A stretch of DNA of 64,000 nucleotides from Maridesulfovibrio frigidus DSM 17176 (GTDB taxonomy: Bacteria > Desulfobacterota > Desulfovibrionia > Desulfovibrionales > Desulfovibrionaceae), in the NCBI RefSeq assembly GCF_000711735.1, contig NZ_JONL01000005.1:247886-311885 (forward strand), given 5' to 3'. The notes beneath the pieces are model-generated. The model had not been told where the DNA came from. It saw nothing but the letters and a program-made list of their open reading frames with translations, and did not search any database. Below are positions 19,367-28,483 of the stretch, piece after piece. Numbering within the stretch: position 1 is the stretch's first letter; every line of letters starts with the position of its first letter. Both the position numbers and the translations under genes were made by a program.

Positions 19367-19624
19367 TTAACCGTGATTCTCTTCAATTCCAATAGACTTC
19401 TTGTAAGATTCCCACTCGTCATGATCCAGATCACCGCTTTTATCGACATCTGCTGCGGAAAAAGCCTTATCTGATTCTGGAAGTGCTTTCTTAAATTCTT
19501 CCTTACTTAGAACACTGTCTCCATTGTTATCCATGCTGTAATAACAACGGTCTAAATTGTCTGCCGCCATGGCTGTGGACGCAAGCATCATGATAGCAAA
19601 AACAGCTATAATTACCTTTTTCAT
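19367..19624 (-). CDS. exported EF-hand protein
   Basis: 85 residues from the ATG at 19624 with AGGAGA eight bases upstream. A signal peptide (MKKVIIAVFAIMMLASTAMA) precedes two EF-hand loops, DNNGDSVLSKEE and DVDKSGDLDHDE, both with the canonical Asp/Asn/Glu ligands. Predicted periplasmic calcium-binding protein. It sits between the FmdE/MoCF gene and the CsoR-family gene on the same strand. Function unknown. Confidence 0.85.
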   Translation of the reverse strand: MKKVIIAVFAIMMLASTAMAADNLDRCYYSMDNNGDSVLSKEEFKKALPESDKAFSAADVDKSGDLDHDEWESYKKSIGIEENHG

Positions 19625-19729
19625 GTTAGTTTCTCCTATATATCGCTTATTAAACTTCAATATTAAAAGACTGTCTCTAGGAAGCGACTCTAAAGGCAAT
19701 CATCCTTAACCAATTGACTAGCTAAACCA

Positions 19730-20023
19730 TTAATCCATAAAATTAGTCAGGACCTTCACAAAGCGGTCCATAGCTTCCACTGGGTCTTCACCCTTTTCAA
19801 GAGAATCAGCATAACATTTCAGCATATACCGTTTCATTATAAGTGAAGTCGCGGATTTAAGAGCTGAGCGGGCGGCCTTAACCTGAACCAGAATGTCATT
19901 ACACTCTTTCCCGCCCTCAACCATGCCCTGAATTCCGCGCACCTGCCCTTCGATACGCTTCATGCGTTTCAGGACTTCCTGTTTTATTTGTTCTTGCTCA
20001 GAACTATTTCCAGTCATAACCAT
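19730..20023 (-). CDS. CsoR/FrmR-family repressor with CstR-like ligand set
   Basis: 97 residues, the family length (KRMKRIEGQVRGIQGMVE at 19-36 is the family signature). In copper sensors the ligands are Cys36-His61-Cys65; here the equivalents are Cys41, Tyr66 and Cys70. Two cysteines without the His is the pattern of CstR, which senses persulfides by forming di- or tetrasulfide links and then leaves DNA. The nearby rhodanese/molybdoenzyme operon carries a matching G/C-tract operator at 27206-27220. So it probably represses that operon until sulfane sulfur appears (inference). Confidence 0.85.
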   Translation of the reverse strand: MVMTGNSSEQEQIKQEVLKRMKRIEGQVRGIQGMVEGGKECNDILVQVKAARSALKSATSLIMKRYMLKCYADSLEKGEDPVEAMDRFVKVLTNFMD

Positions 20024-20042
20024 TTCTCCTGCACCAAGTGGT

Positions 20043-20078
20043 TGTATGTGCCAGTAAGTTTAAGTAGGCTTACATACA
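20043..20078. promoter_or_regulatory. TGTATGT...ACATACA inverted repeat between csoR-like and torD-like genes
   Basis: 7-bp arms separated by 22 bases in the 54-base divergent spacer, overlapping the chaperone start codon. It could be an operator, but it lacks the TACCCC/GGGGTA core seen at 27206-27220. Weak evidence. Confidence 0.25.
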
Positions 20079-20770
20079 TGAGTAATCAAAAAAATATTAT
20101 TTCAAAATCAAATGAATCAGGTAGCGAAGGCGCGACTCCAACCCAAATTTACCTTCTAAACTGTCTTGAAATCTGCACTATCATCTTTCGTGGATTCCGT
20201 TCAAATGATAATAAAGATGAATGTAGAGCTGTTCTGGAAGACGGTCTTCCCGCTCTAGCTTCCCCTTCCGAAAATGCTGTACAACCACTAACCAAGTTGG
20301 CTACTGCCATTCTAGATTCGATAGACAATTCCTGTTCTCAGGAAGAAATATGTGTCCGTCTAGAAACAGATTACGTCAACCTTTTTATCAATAATATAAG
20401 AGGCATAACCGCCCCTCTATACGAATCTTGCTACGAACCGGGTTCAGCTCGAATAATGAGAGAACCGGCTCTTGCCATGCGAGACAAGCTTGAACAATAC
20501 GGGCTAAAACCTAGCGGCATCCTCGCCACAGAACCACCGGACCACCTTTGCATCGAACTGGAATATCTATTCGTCCTACTTATTCAGGCATGGGGATCAA
20601 ATGATTCTTCTGCCGAAATTAAGGCGCTAAAGTTTGGACAAGAAATGCTCTTATGGACCAAGCTGTTCAGAGAAAAACTCGGTTCGTCTAGTTCAACCAA
20701 TTCAGAAAAATTTTACACGCTATCGGCTGACTTTTTAATAGGTGTGCTGAACAAAATCATTGGCGAATAG
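20078..20770 (+). CDS. TorD/DmsD-family molybdoenzyme chaperone
   Basis: 230 residues from the ATG at 20078; an upstream in-frame start would extend into the divergent repressor gene. The motif EPPDHLCIELEYLFVLL is the TorD family E-P-x-D-H-x-x-x-E-L-E-[FY]-L signature. Such chaperones bind the Tat signal of a molybdoenzyme and hold it until cofactor insertion. The obvious client is the Tat-signal molybdopterin oxidoreductase at 24503-26701. Its 3' end overlaps the convergent UGA-containing rhodanese gene by 14 bases. Confidence 0.88.
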   Translation: MSNQKNIISKSNESGSEGATPTQIYLLNCLEICTIIFRGFRSNDNKDECRAVLEDGLPALASPSENAVQPLTKLATAILDSIDNSCSQEEICVRLETDYVNLFINNIRGITAPLYESCYEPGSARIMREPALAMRDKLEQYGLKPSGILATEPPDHLCIELEYLFVLLIQAWGSNDSSAEIKALKFGQEMLLWTKLFREKLGSSSSTNSEKFYTLSADFLIGVLNKIIGE

Positions 20771-21761
20771 TACACTTCTGTCCATGTCGTCCGCTCAAAG
20801 CGCTATTGATTTTCTTTAAGAGAGGAACAGGATCAGATTTAATATCACTAAAGCTAAATACCGAAATAAGAGTTGATTCTGTCTTCTTAAACATTACCAC
20901 TGTCGGCAAAGTGTATGTACCGAAGGAATCAGCTATATCCTCCAGAGGATCGGCAAAAAATGGATAGTTTGCACCAGTTTCACTGGTAGAACTCTTTACT
21001 GCCCGCTTATTCATGCCCAGTCCAATTGCAACAAAAAGCACATCCGGCGTACAGCATTCCAATTCTTTACGAACTTCTTCAAAAGTGCGCGCCGCCTGTT
21101 CACTTTCCAAACGGTTATCATTAACGAGCAAAACTAAGTAATAATTAAACTGCAAATCGTGAAGCCTAACTTTCCGAGCAGAATCATCCACTCCAAGGCG
21201 TACCTTATCTTTGGCGCCACCTAATATGCTAAGTTCAGTATCCGGAAAAATTGTTTCGAAAGTAGGTGCGGCCGTCTCTACTTTTTTAGAGTGGTCCGCG
21301 ACCCAACCGTACCACCCCTCAGGATATCGAACTACATTGGTATATCCAAGACGCGCTGCCCAGCGCGCTGCAATAGAGCTGCGCAGTCACCTGAAGCTTC
21401 GGCAATATATGAGTATGGGCCGATTTAAATCATTTCCCGCTAATTCTCTGAATTCATCTTTTTTCGATTCACCAAGCCGGATCTGCTCACTTAAATCGAA
21501 CTCAATATTCACAGCTTCAGGAATATGTCCGTCCTCAAATTCATACCCCGTTCGCACGTCCAAAACCAGAATCCCCTGTGTCCCGTTCAGCACGTTTTCA
21601 AGCTGAGCCCCAGACACCAGTTCATACCCGTTCTGTTTTGCTTCGCTAGCCGCATCCGCCCACCATGAAGGTTCTTCGCCCGCACTCCATCCCACTAGCG
21701 GCGCAAAAAAAAGAAGCCCTAGCATTGCAAAAGATGATAGTACAAACCGACTAATAAACAT
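20757..21761 (-). CDS. rhodanese/thioredoxin-fold selenoprotein with in-frame UGA (Sec125)
   Basis: Reading through TGA at 21387-21389 gives 334 residues in a single frame: signal peptide (about 1-27), rhodanese domain (about 45-165), and a thioredoxin-fold domain with cis-Pro motif TLPTVVMF but no CxxC. The active loop reads Y-C120-R-S-F-R-U125, and the sequence after the UGA (LRSSIAARWAARLGYTNVV) continues the rhodanese fold without interruption. The neighbouring triple rhodanese has Y-C-Q-G-L-K-C in the same place, so Sec replaces the second Cys of C-x4-C. A SECIS-like hairpin follows at the right distance. Predicted periplasmic sulfur-transfer or persulfide-reducing protein. A nonsense mutation is the alternative. 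Confidence 0.8.
21352..21367 (-). promoter_or_regulatory. candidate bacterial SECIS hairpin of the rhodanese gene
   Basis: On the coding strand CGCGCT-GGGC-AGCGCG forms a 6-bp perfect stem with loop GGGC. The loop starts 26 bases after the UGA. This matches the known bacterial rule (loop about 16-37 bases after UGA, G among the first two loop bases). Confidence 0.7.
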
Positions 21762-21820
21762 GGTCTGCCTCGGGGATTAAAAGGCCGGAAACATCTCTGC
21801 TTCCGGCCTGATATTATGCA

Positions 21821-22930
21821 TTATTTCTTTGGATGATGGATCTTGAATGTGCCGTCTTTATTAAAGTCGACTTCAGCTTCAAGGTAGTAAACGTCCTTAA
21901 TCTCAGGGCGCATGTCTTTAACCAGGTAGTAAGATTCACCACTACGTGCGCCTGTGGAACAAACAAACACGATAGGCTTATCAGTAGGAAGAGTCTTAAT
22001 ATCCTTCTCAAGCTTATCAACAGTCATATTCACTGCACTTGGAATATGGCCCATGGCAAATTCGTCAGCGTCGCGAACATCAATCAACATGATTGATTTA
22101 GGATTTTCCGCCATTATCTTTTCGAACTGCTTAATAGCAATGCTACCTTCTTCTCCGCCGGCCTCAACTTTCACAGCTGCGGCAGAACCGTACATCTTAA
22201 CCCAGCCCGGGTATCCAGCTTCAGCAACGGAAACATTGGTGTAACCAAGCTTCTTAGCTTTTATGGCAGACTTGTGGCTGAGCTTACATTTGTAACCCTG
22301 ACAGAAGTAAATGAGAGGTGCGTTCTTATCAGTAGGTAGAAGTCCTTTACGCTTTTCAAACTTGGAATCTGGAATGGAAATGGATGATGGAATTGAACCC
22401 GCAAGGAACTTTTTAGTCGGACGAGCATCAATCAGCAGGTACTCATCGCCCTTCGCCATTTTCTGGGCCACAACTTCAAGGCCGATGGAGCCGTAACGTC
22501 CGGATTTAATCCAGCCGGGGTAACCATAAGGAAAGACTTTAACGTTTTTATAGCCAAGCTTTACAGCTTTCTTTGCACTCTTGTGACTGAGTTTACATTT
22601 CAAACCCTGACAATAAAAGATTAGCAGAGTGTTTTTGTCTTTAGGCAGCTTGTCAGTCATTTTGTCGAACTGGGAATCAGGAATTGATACCGCAGTTGGA
22701 ATGTAACCAACCATGTACTTACCTTTGTAAGGGCGTGAATCAATAACCATAACGCCTTCAGGCTTAGGCATCTTCGCGTACTTTGCTACAAAGTCAACAT
22801 CGACCATGTCTGTGTACATCCAGTCCTGCATTTTATCAGCCGGAACAAGATCTTTCGCCATTGCCGGACCTGCGATAAATGCAAGACACAGCGCCATTAC
22901 CAAAGCTGTAATAAACTGTTTTCTTCTCAT
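21821..22930 (-). CDS. periplasmic triple-rhodanese protein
   Basis: 369 residues with a signal peptide (cleavage after GPAMA, about 25) and three rhodanese domains. Domains 1 and 2 have the active loop C-x4-C: Y-C107-QGLK-C112 and F-C210-QGYK-C215, each followed by KLSHKSA; domain 3 has the plain loop VC324STGARSG. Domains 1 and 2 are about half identical to each other, suggesting internal duplication. It would carry sulfane sulfur as Cys-persulfide, and the paired Cys could release it. Located between the cytochrome b gene and the Sec-rhodanese gene in one operon. Confidence 0.9.
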   Translation of the reverse strand: MRRKQFITALVMALCLAFIAGPAMAKDLVPADKMQDWMYTDMVDVDFVAKYAKMPKPEGVMVIDSRPYKGKYMVGYIPTAVSIPDSQFDKMTDKLPKDKNTLLIFYCQGLKCKLSHKSAKKAVKLGYKNVKVFPYGYPGWIKSGRYGSIGLEVVAQKMAKGDEYLLIDARPTKKFLAGSIPSSISIPDSKFEKRKGLLPTDKNAPLIYFCQGYKCKLSHKSAIKAKKLGYTNVSVAEAGYPGWVKMYGSAAAVKVEAGGEEGSIAIKQFEKIMAENPKSIMLIDVRDADEFAMGHIPSAVNMTVDKLEKDIKTLPTDKPIVFVCSTGARSGESYYLVKDMRPEIKDVYYLEAEVDFNKDGTFKIHHPKK

Positions 22931-23004
22931 GTGTTCCTCTCTTCCCTCAAAGGTTTATCGTGCATAGAAGCCAAGAGACATCCTCACTTGGCTGATTTTC
23001 TTAT

Positions 23005-23724
23005 TTAACTGTCAGAACTTGTTTCGCTCTTAACCTTGTCATACCAGATTTTATGGTGATGCTTAGCGTATCCCTCCGGAACATGCCCTGTGAACATAGA
23101 CAGGAACCCGGGCCGTTCTTCAGGGGAAATAGCAGCCATGTAGATATGAACCAAAAGACCTGCGAAGACCAAGCCCACGGCAAGGTAGTGCAGAGTTATG
23201 GACCAACTTACCAGAGCAGTAGCCTCAGCGCCGAGAGTCCTGTCGGACAGGAACATAATAATCCCCGTCACAACAATTACGATACACCCGATGACCGAAG
23301 CCTGAGCAAATGCCTTTTGCCCCATGTTGTAATAACCCTGATCCGGCAGCTCGGCATTATCACCAAGCGGCTTCGGGCCTACGGTCATGATGACCATTTT
23401 TTTAATTATCCACGAAATGTCACGGGCCGGACTAACCACGAACACTTCTTTAAGGAAGAACAAAGCGCCCTTTAAATTTACCATTATATAGAGCAGTAAT
23501 CCACCAGCCCAAATGAAACCTAAAGCTACGTGAATAAGGAGTAAATTCCCCCCGCCGCCCACTATGGAGCGAACAAAGGCTGGATACCCTGACCCAACGG
23601 GGTCAATCTCAGGATTGCTGAACAGCGCCAGTCCTGTGATGAGCAACAGCAGCCAACAAGCTGCATTGAACCAGTGGATGAAAATGTCCGAGCGGTCGTG
23701 CCGCTTTAATTGTTTCTGACTCAT
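23005..23724 (-). CDS. cytochrome b subunit of molybdoenzyme complex (FdnI/PhsC-like)
   Basis: 239 residues, four to five membrane helices, with heme-ligand type His in FIHWFNAACWLLLL, LLIHVALGF, ITLHYLAVG and GLLVHIYMAA. The FdnI-type cytochrome b561 domain binds heme b and links the membrane quinone pool to the periplasmic Fe-S/molybdo subunits. Its ATG overlaps the end of the ferredoxin subunit gene, showing translational coupling. Confidence 0.88.
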   Translation of the reverse strand: MSQKQLKRHDRSDIFIHWFNAACWLLLLITGLALFSNPEIDPVGSGYPAFVRSIVGGGGNLLLIHVALGFIWAGGLLLYIMVNLKGALFFLKEVFVVSPARDISWIIKKMVIMTVGPKPLGDNAELPDQGYYNMGQKAFAQASVIGCIVIVVTGIIMFLSDRTLGAEATALVSWSITLHYLAVGLVFAGLLVHIYMAAISPEERPGFLSMFTGHVPEGYAKHHHKIWYDKVKSETSSDS

Positions 23725-24506
23725 TATGCATCCCCCCCTTTATTTTGGGAGTCGGTTCCAGACTCATCATGAACATCGTCCTCAGAATCAGATCCGGCAA
23801 TAAGCTGCCTGACAAGCATCACGGCAACTCCTATTCCCGATAAACCAACCACAGTTCTAACCAGTGGATTTACTACGCTAGTTAGAGCGGCCATAGCTGT
23901 CGGCATTTTAGCCTCAACAGGCCAATTCAGCGGAGCGGTTTCACCGAGGTAGATCATGTTAGGTTTGGTATCGGTCTTAGCGTTAACAACCCTAACAAGC
24001 CTGCCCGCGTTTTTCGCAAGCAAACGCGATGCTTCGGATTCAGGATCATTAATATCACCGAAAACACGAGCCTTAGTTGGACAAGTGTCAACACAAGCAG
24101 GCAGAAGTCCCTGCTCTCTACGTTCAGCGCAGAAATTACACTTATCGGCTTTCTTGGTCAGAATATTTCGGAAACGGGCATCATAAGGACAGGCCGGAAT
24201 ACAGTTTCCGCACCCTATACACAGTGAAGAATCAATGTGCACCGTGCCGTCTTTTTTATCTTTATAGGTAGCTCCAGTGGGACAAGCCTGCACACAAGTA
24301 GGATTGTCGCAATGCATGCAGCCACCGGGCTGAAAGTGCGTTTTAGGGAATCTGGCAGTAAAGTCAGGGACTGAATGCTTAACCCAGTTTCGCCACTGCC
24401 CCTCAGGCGAATCATTCGCAATTTTGCAGGAGGCCATACACCCTTTGCAATCTATGCACATGGACGAATCAATGACCATGGCCAGTTGAGCTTGTTTAAT
24501 ACTCAT
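23724..24506 (-). CDS. four-cluster [4Fe-4S] electron-transfer subunit (DmsB/PsrB/NrfC-like)
   Basis: 260 residues with four cysteine groups: CIDCKGCMASC, CDNPTCVQACP, CIGCGNCIPACP and CNFCAERREQGLLPACVDTC. A C-terminal membrane helix (about 210-235) follows, then an acidic tail; this matches FdnH/HybA-like subunits anchored beside the cytochrome b. It passes electrons between the cytochrome b and the molybdoenzyme. Its start overlaps the molybdoenzyme stop by four bases. Confidence 0.92.
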   Translation of the reverse strand: MSIKQAQLAMVIDSSMCIDCKGCMASCKIANDSPEGQWRNWVKHSVPDFTARFPKTHFQPGGCMHCDNPTCVQACPTGATYKDKKDGTVHIDSSLCIGCGNCIPACPYDARFRNILTKKADKCNFCAERREQGLLPACVDTCPTKARVFGDINDPESEASRLLAKNAGRLVRVVNAKTDTKPNMIYLGETAPLNWPVEAKMPTAMAALTSVVNPLVRTVVGLSGIGVAVMLVRQLIAGSDSEDDVHDESGTDSQNKGGDA

Positions 24507-26701
24507 GAGGCCACCTTCCTTGTTACGGAAACGATTGTTTCGTGCAAAGCCGCATTACCACAAATCTCGTCATAACCTTCCTGAAGCACCGCTGACATGC
24601 TGGCTCCCTCACCAAAGATAAGACTAAGCTGAGGTGACAAAGGTCCGAACCCTGAGAGCATATAGACTGTATCCTCGCGGATTCCGTCAGTGATCTCCAC
24701 TTTAAGCTCTCCCCTGCCGACCGAGCTGGCAACTTCCACAGTATCACCGGGATGAATGCCGAGATTCTTAGCAGATGCGGTATTTAACCACAGAGTATTA
24801 GGACCAGTAAGCTGATGCAAAACTGCATTGTTTTGCGATGAAGTCTGCGTAACCATAGCGCTTCGTCCAACAACCATACGGAACCTATTTTTCGGAACCT
24901 TGGACGGCGGAGAATAAACAGGCATAGGATCAACGCCCATGCCTTCGTAACGTTTATTATACAGCTCTATCTTTTTACTGAGAGTCTTATAAACCCTATC
25001 TTTATAGATGCCGTAAACCTTGCTTGGATTATAATAAACTCCGTCATCAGCCAGAGCAGTGGCGGCATTCGGAAGCCCGCGCAGTTGCTTCTTGCGATAT
25101 TCCTCTATGGTAAAGTCGAAATATTCGCCCAGTTCCAATTTACCGGCAACAGACTTGAGTATATCAAAAACGGGCCTCGACTCGTAAAGAGCCGGAACCA
25201 CTGCGTCACGTTGAACAACACAGGCACAAGCTGCCGAACCTTGAAGACCGGACGCAGGGTCCTGACGTTCAAGATAGCTTGGCGCAGGCAGAACCAAATC
25301 CGCCATCCAAGCAGTGTCGCTCATAGCAACATCCACCACAGTCATAAACTCCATCGCGTTTGCCATCTCTATGGTTTTGGCACGATTAGGAGCAGTTCCG
25401 AGCGGATTAGTTTTGTAAACAAACCACCCTTTAATAGGGTATGGTTTTCCGGAAAGAACTGCGTCGCGAGTAAGAACAAAAGACCCGTCATGCTCAAACA
25501 TCATGGGCACTTTATGAGCATCAACGCGGTCATCTGGATTGTCATCATACCAAGGAGCGTCAAAAGGCACACCCTTAAGGCCGACTTCGCGTGCGGCAAG
25601 TAGCCCGCCCGGCTGATCCCAGTTACCGAGAATAGCATTCACGATGGCGAAACTACGTCTGATCTGAGTAGAATTTTTGTAATCTGAAGTTCTGCGACCC
25701 GGATAAATCATTGCCGCAGGAGCCGCCGCGGCAAGCTCTCTAGCTATGCGGACGATGTCCTCAGCCGGAATCCCACACTCTTCAGCGGCAAATCTCGGAT
25801 CATACTTTTGAACGTGCTCACGGAACTGTTCAATCCCGTAAGTTTTATCCTGAATCCAAGTTTCATTATATAATTTTTCATTAATGATAACGTGCGCAAG
25901 AGCCAGCATGAAGGCCATGTCTGTACCGGGACGGATCGGGTGCCACTCATTGGCGAGGGCCGCAGTCTTAGTATAGCGAGGATCAAGAACCACAAGCTTT
26001 GTTCCTTTTTGCATAGCGGTCATAAGATCTATGGAATCCGGTGTAACCAATGCTTCGAAGCGGTTAGCACCTGCCATAATTATGTATTTGCTATTCAATA
26101 CGTCCGCGAATGGAACTTCGCCGAAGGTATCAAGAAAGGCCCTGCTACCACTAAGGAGGCACAAAGATTCATGCGATGTAACATTATAAGAACCGTAAAC
26201 CTCGGCAAAACGGCCTACGAATTGCGATTGCAGATCAGCCCCCGCACTAAAAAGATGCCCACATGAGGTATACTTTTTGCGGATGTCCTGCATCTTTGCG
26301 GCCATCATATCCAAGGCTTCGTCCCAAGGAATGCGCTGCCATTTTCCCTCACCGCGCGCCCCTTTCCGAAGAAGAGGATGCTTGAGGCGATCAGGATCAT
26401 AGAGCTGTGAAACGCCTGCATTACCACGGGCGCAGAGCATTCCTCTAGACTTAATAAATTTGGGGTTAGGATCAAGCTTTTTAACAACTCCATCCTGAAT
26501 TCTGGCGATGCAACCGCACTTATTAAAGCACATGTCGCACACAGAATAAGCGTTACTCCATTCACCGGAGGACGTTCCGGCATGAGCCAAGCCGGGCTCA
26601 AGCCCACCAAGCACAGGAACACTTCCAGCTGCAGCAGCCGCAATAAGCCCTGAGGCCTTAAAGAAATCGCGGCGAGATAGTTTCATATTGTCTTTGGCCA
26701 C
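24503..26701 (-). CDS. Tat-exported molybdopterin oxidoreductase (PsrA/PhsA/TtrA-like)
   Basis: About 732 residues. The Tat signal SRRDFFKASG and hydrophobic stretch give export to the periplasm. An N-terminal [4Fe-4S] motif (CDMCFNKCGC ... MLCARG) precedes the catalytic domain, where the metal ligand is the Cys of SHESLCLLSGSRA; it is a TGC/TGT-type Cys, not UGA. The Molydop_binding domain is C-terminal. I chose GTG 26701 because GGAGG lies five bases before it; ATG 26713 and ATG 26686 are alternatives. With rhodaneses and c-type cytochrome as neighbours, the substrate is probably polysulfide, thiosulfate or tetrathionate, but this is inferred. Confidence 0.87.
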   Translation of the reverse strand: MAKDNMKLSRRDFFKASGLIAAAAAGSVPVLGGLEPGLAHAGTSSGEWSNAYSVCDMCFNKCGCIARIQDGVVKKLDPNPKFIKSRGMLCARGNAGVSQLYDPDRLKHPLLRKGARGEGKWQRIPWDEALDMMAAKMQDIRKKYTSCGHLFSAGADLQSQFVGRFAEVYGSYNVTSHESLCLLSGSRAFLDTFGEVPFADVLNSKYIIMAGANRFEALVTPDSIDLMTAMQKGTKLVVLDPRYTKTAALANEWHPIRPGTDMAFMLALAHVIINEKLYNETWIQDKTYGIEQFREHVQKYDPRFAAEECGIPAEDIVRIARELAAAAPAAMIYPGRRTSDYKNSTQIRRSFAIVNAILGNWDQPGGLLAAREVGLKGVPFDAPWYDDNPDDRVDAHKVPMMFEHDGSFVLTRDAVLSGKPYPIKGWFVYKTNPLGTAPNRAKTIEMANAMEFMTVVDVAMSDTAWMADLVLPAPSYLERQDPASGLQGSAACACVVQRDAVVPALYESRPVFDILKSVAGKLELGEYFDFTIEEYRKKQLRGLPNAATALADDGVYYNPSKVYGIYKDRVYKTLSKKIELYNKRYEGMGVDPMPVYSPPSKVPKNRFRMVVGRSAMVTQTSSQNNAVLHQLTGPNTLWLNTASAKNLGIHPGDTVEVASSVGRGELKVEITDGIREDTVYMLSGFGPLSPQLSLIFGEGASMSAVLQEGYDEICGNAALHETIVSVTRKVAS

Positions 26702-26789
26702 TTCCACCTCCATGTTGAATCAGTGGAAAGGAATCGAGGTTTGGATCATGCGGCGGAGAAAATTCTCCGCCGCAGTATTTTAAATAAAA

Positions 26790-27113
26790 CTAGCTACACT
26801 TAGCAGGGGTTGGGGAATCCTTGGCGAAATCATGTAGATAAGTGAAAATATCGTTCAAGTCTTTTTCGCTAACACCATTCCAATCAGGAGAACACTTAAT
26901 CTTGGATGTGTCAGAGAATGTTGCAGTCCACCCAGCTTGAGTTTTGCTGTTCGGACTGAGATCAGATGCACTGTCACCATGACAGGTACGACAGTGCTTT
27001 CTGTAAAGAAATTTACCTTTGCGAGCGTTACCACCACCCATTGCAGTAGCCATGCTCGCAATTGAAAGGACCAGCAAAACACCGAGAAGAAGACTAATCA
27101 TTTTACGATTCAT
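26790..27113 (-). CDS. periplasmic c-type cytochrome
   Basis: 107 residues from ATG 27113, preceded by GGAGG six bases upstream. A signal peptide ends near SMATA (about 22), and one heme site HCRTCHGD follows. The C-terminus has further Cys (KIKCSP and PAKCS). First gene of the sulfur-redox operon; likely electron donor or acceptor for the molybdoenzyme in the periplasm. Confidence 0.88.
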   Translation of the reverse strand: MNRKMISLLLGVLLVLSIASMATAMGGGNARKGKFLYRKHCRTCHGDSASDLSPNSKTQAGWTATFSDTSKIKCSPDWNGVSEKDLNDIFTYLHDFAKDSPTPAKCS

Positions 27114-27499
27114 TACAATCCTCCAAAATTTTCTTTTTACATACCACCCTCTAAATCTTTTTAAAAGAGGGTCGACTATTTTCATCAAATATTTCGCCTT
27201 CAATATACCCCCACGGGGTAGGGGTGTCAATGGAGTCTCAAAAAAACATGATGTGTAAAATCAGCATATTGTACAAAAAAGTGATATTTATTTTTTTGAG
27301 AGGCAGTGAAATTAACCGGGGTCAGGAGTGCTAGTTGCACATTGAAATGCTCAGCGCAAAAGCACAGGCCGCTTTTATAGCAAACAGCCCTTCCGATTTT
27401 ACACCAAGTTGTGTATAGTTTTATCTCTGTAGTAACACTAAGTGATTTTAGAAGCGTACTGGAATTTCTTCGGGAACATCATATTTTAAAGGGCTAATC
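27114..27499. other. divergent promoter region, no gene
   Basis: 386 bases. The left part holds the promoter and operator of the minus-strand sulfur operon and a small 5'-leader hairpin (27146-27172, ACCCTCT/AGAGGGT). The right part (27300-27499) leads to a plus-strand lipoprotein gene; I see no clear promoter elements there. Confidence 0.6.
27202..27230 (-). promoter_or_regulatory. sigma-70 promoter with CsoR/CstR-type operator in its spacer
   Basis: On the minus strand TTGACA (27225-27230), a 17-base spacer, then TATATT (27202-27207): a consensus -35 and near-consensus -10 with ideal spacing, about 90 bases before the cytochrome c start. Within it TACCCC-GTG-GGGGTA (27206-27220) is a perfect inverted repeat of the G/C-tract kind bound by CsoR and CstR repressors. 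Bound repressor would block polymerase directly. Confidence 0.8.
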
Positions 27500-27979
27500 A
27501 TGAAAAAGACATCCTGCTCTGCAACACTCCTTATCATCCTAGCATTATTCATTTCCGGCTGTGGAAAATCCACTTCGAATTCAAACGATTCATATAACCC
27601 GAGCATGCAGCAATCCGACTACGGAAATTCATTTACCGAAGTATCAGACAAGACAGAAGCGTTCTACAGCGGATACTTTCAAGTTGTCGGAAGCGGGTCA
27701 GGCGGGTCGAAATCAACAGCTCTAAATGCTGCGCGTTCCGATGCGAAGGCTAGGCTATCTGATATAATTCAGGGGCTGGAATATGAAAGAAATTCGCTGA
27801 TAAGAAGTGGGCAAATTGCGAACAATGCGATCCATTTAGGAGCAAGCAGTCTGGCCAATTCAGCAGCAACATGTGGTGAACACTACAATCCCAATACACA
27901 AGATGCGGAAGTATGCTTGAAGCTTAACCTTAGAACAGGGAGACTCCAAGATGTGGTTGAAGATTTGGTCATAAGATAA
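27500..27979 (+). CDS. small lipoprotein
   Basis: 159 residues. Lipoprotein signal with lipobox ISGC (Cys at about 21). A Ser/Asn-rich linker is followed by a conserved-looking core with GSGSGGSKSTALNAARSDAK, which resembles the LPP20/DUF-type outer-membrane lipoproteins that start their core with repeated Ala and Asp/Glu. Two Cys lie near the C-terminus (TCGEHY, VCLKL). Single gene; function unknown. Confidence 0.75.
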   Translation: MKKTSCSATLLIILALFISGCGKSTSNSNDSYNPSMQQSDYGNSFTEVSDKTEAFYSGYFQVVGSGSGGSKSTALNAARSDAKARLSDIIQGLEYERNSLIRSGQIANNAIHLGASSLANSAATCGEHYNPNTQDAEVCLKLNLRTGRLQDVVEDLVIR

Positions 27980-28090
27980 CCGTTTTAGATCGAGGCAGAG
28001 TTTCAAGCTCACTCTTTTTTGCATTACACCTTTACACAGTAAGCTTAAAAAAATACCAAGAGTGATCTTATCAACTTTTTGGAGTAGTAT

Positions 28091-28483
28091 ATGGCTATTG
28101 ATAGAGAAATGAAATTTCTCATTGTGGATGACAATCAAGGAGTTAGAAAAATAACTTCCGACATTTTGCGTGCGGTAGGATTTCAAAATGTTATACAAGC
28201 AGAGAATGGAAAGTTAGGCTGGAATAAAATTGTTAAAGACTCACCGGACTTTGTCATTCTTGACTGGGATATGCCTGTGATGAACGGAATTGAGTTATTG
28301 AACAAGATCCGGAGCAGTGAAGATTACCAAGAATTGCCAGTCCTGATGTTAACCGCTCATGCAGAAAGCATTGACGTTATTCTAGCTGTGCAAGCCGGTG
28401 CTACAAACTACATAGTTAAACCGTTTGCACCAAACACTCTCTACAAGAAGCTACATCAAATTTTTGGAGAGCCTGTTAGATAG
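28091..28483 (+). CDS. single-domain CheY-like response regulator
   Basis: 130 residues consisting only of a receiver domain: acidic pair VDDNQ, phospho-acceptor Asp in VILDWDMPVMNG, Thr in LMLTAH and Lys in IVKPF. Ribosome site GGAG upstream. No output domain, so it must act by protein contact, like CheY. No chemotaxis genes are adjacent; partner unknown. Confidence 0.92.
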   Translation: MAIDREMKFLIVDDNQGVRKITSDILRAVGFQNVIQAENGKLGWNKIVKDSPDFVILDWDMPVMNGIELLNKIRSSEDYQELPVLMLTAHAESIDVILAVQAGATNYIVKPFAPNTLYKKLHQIFGEPVR

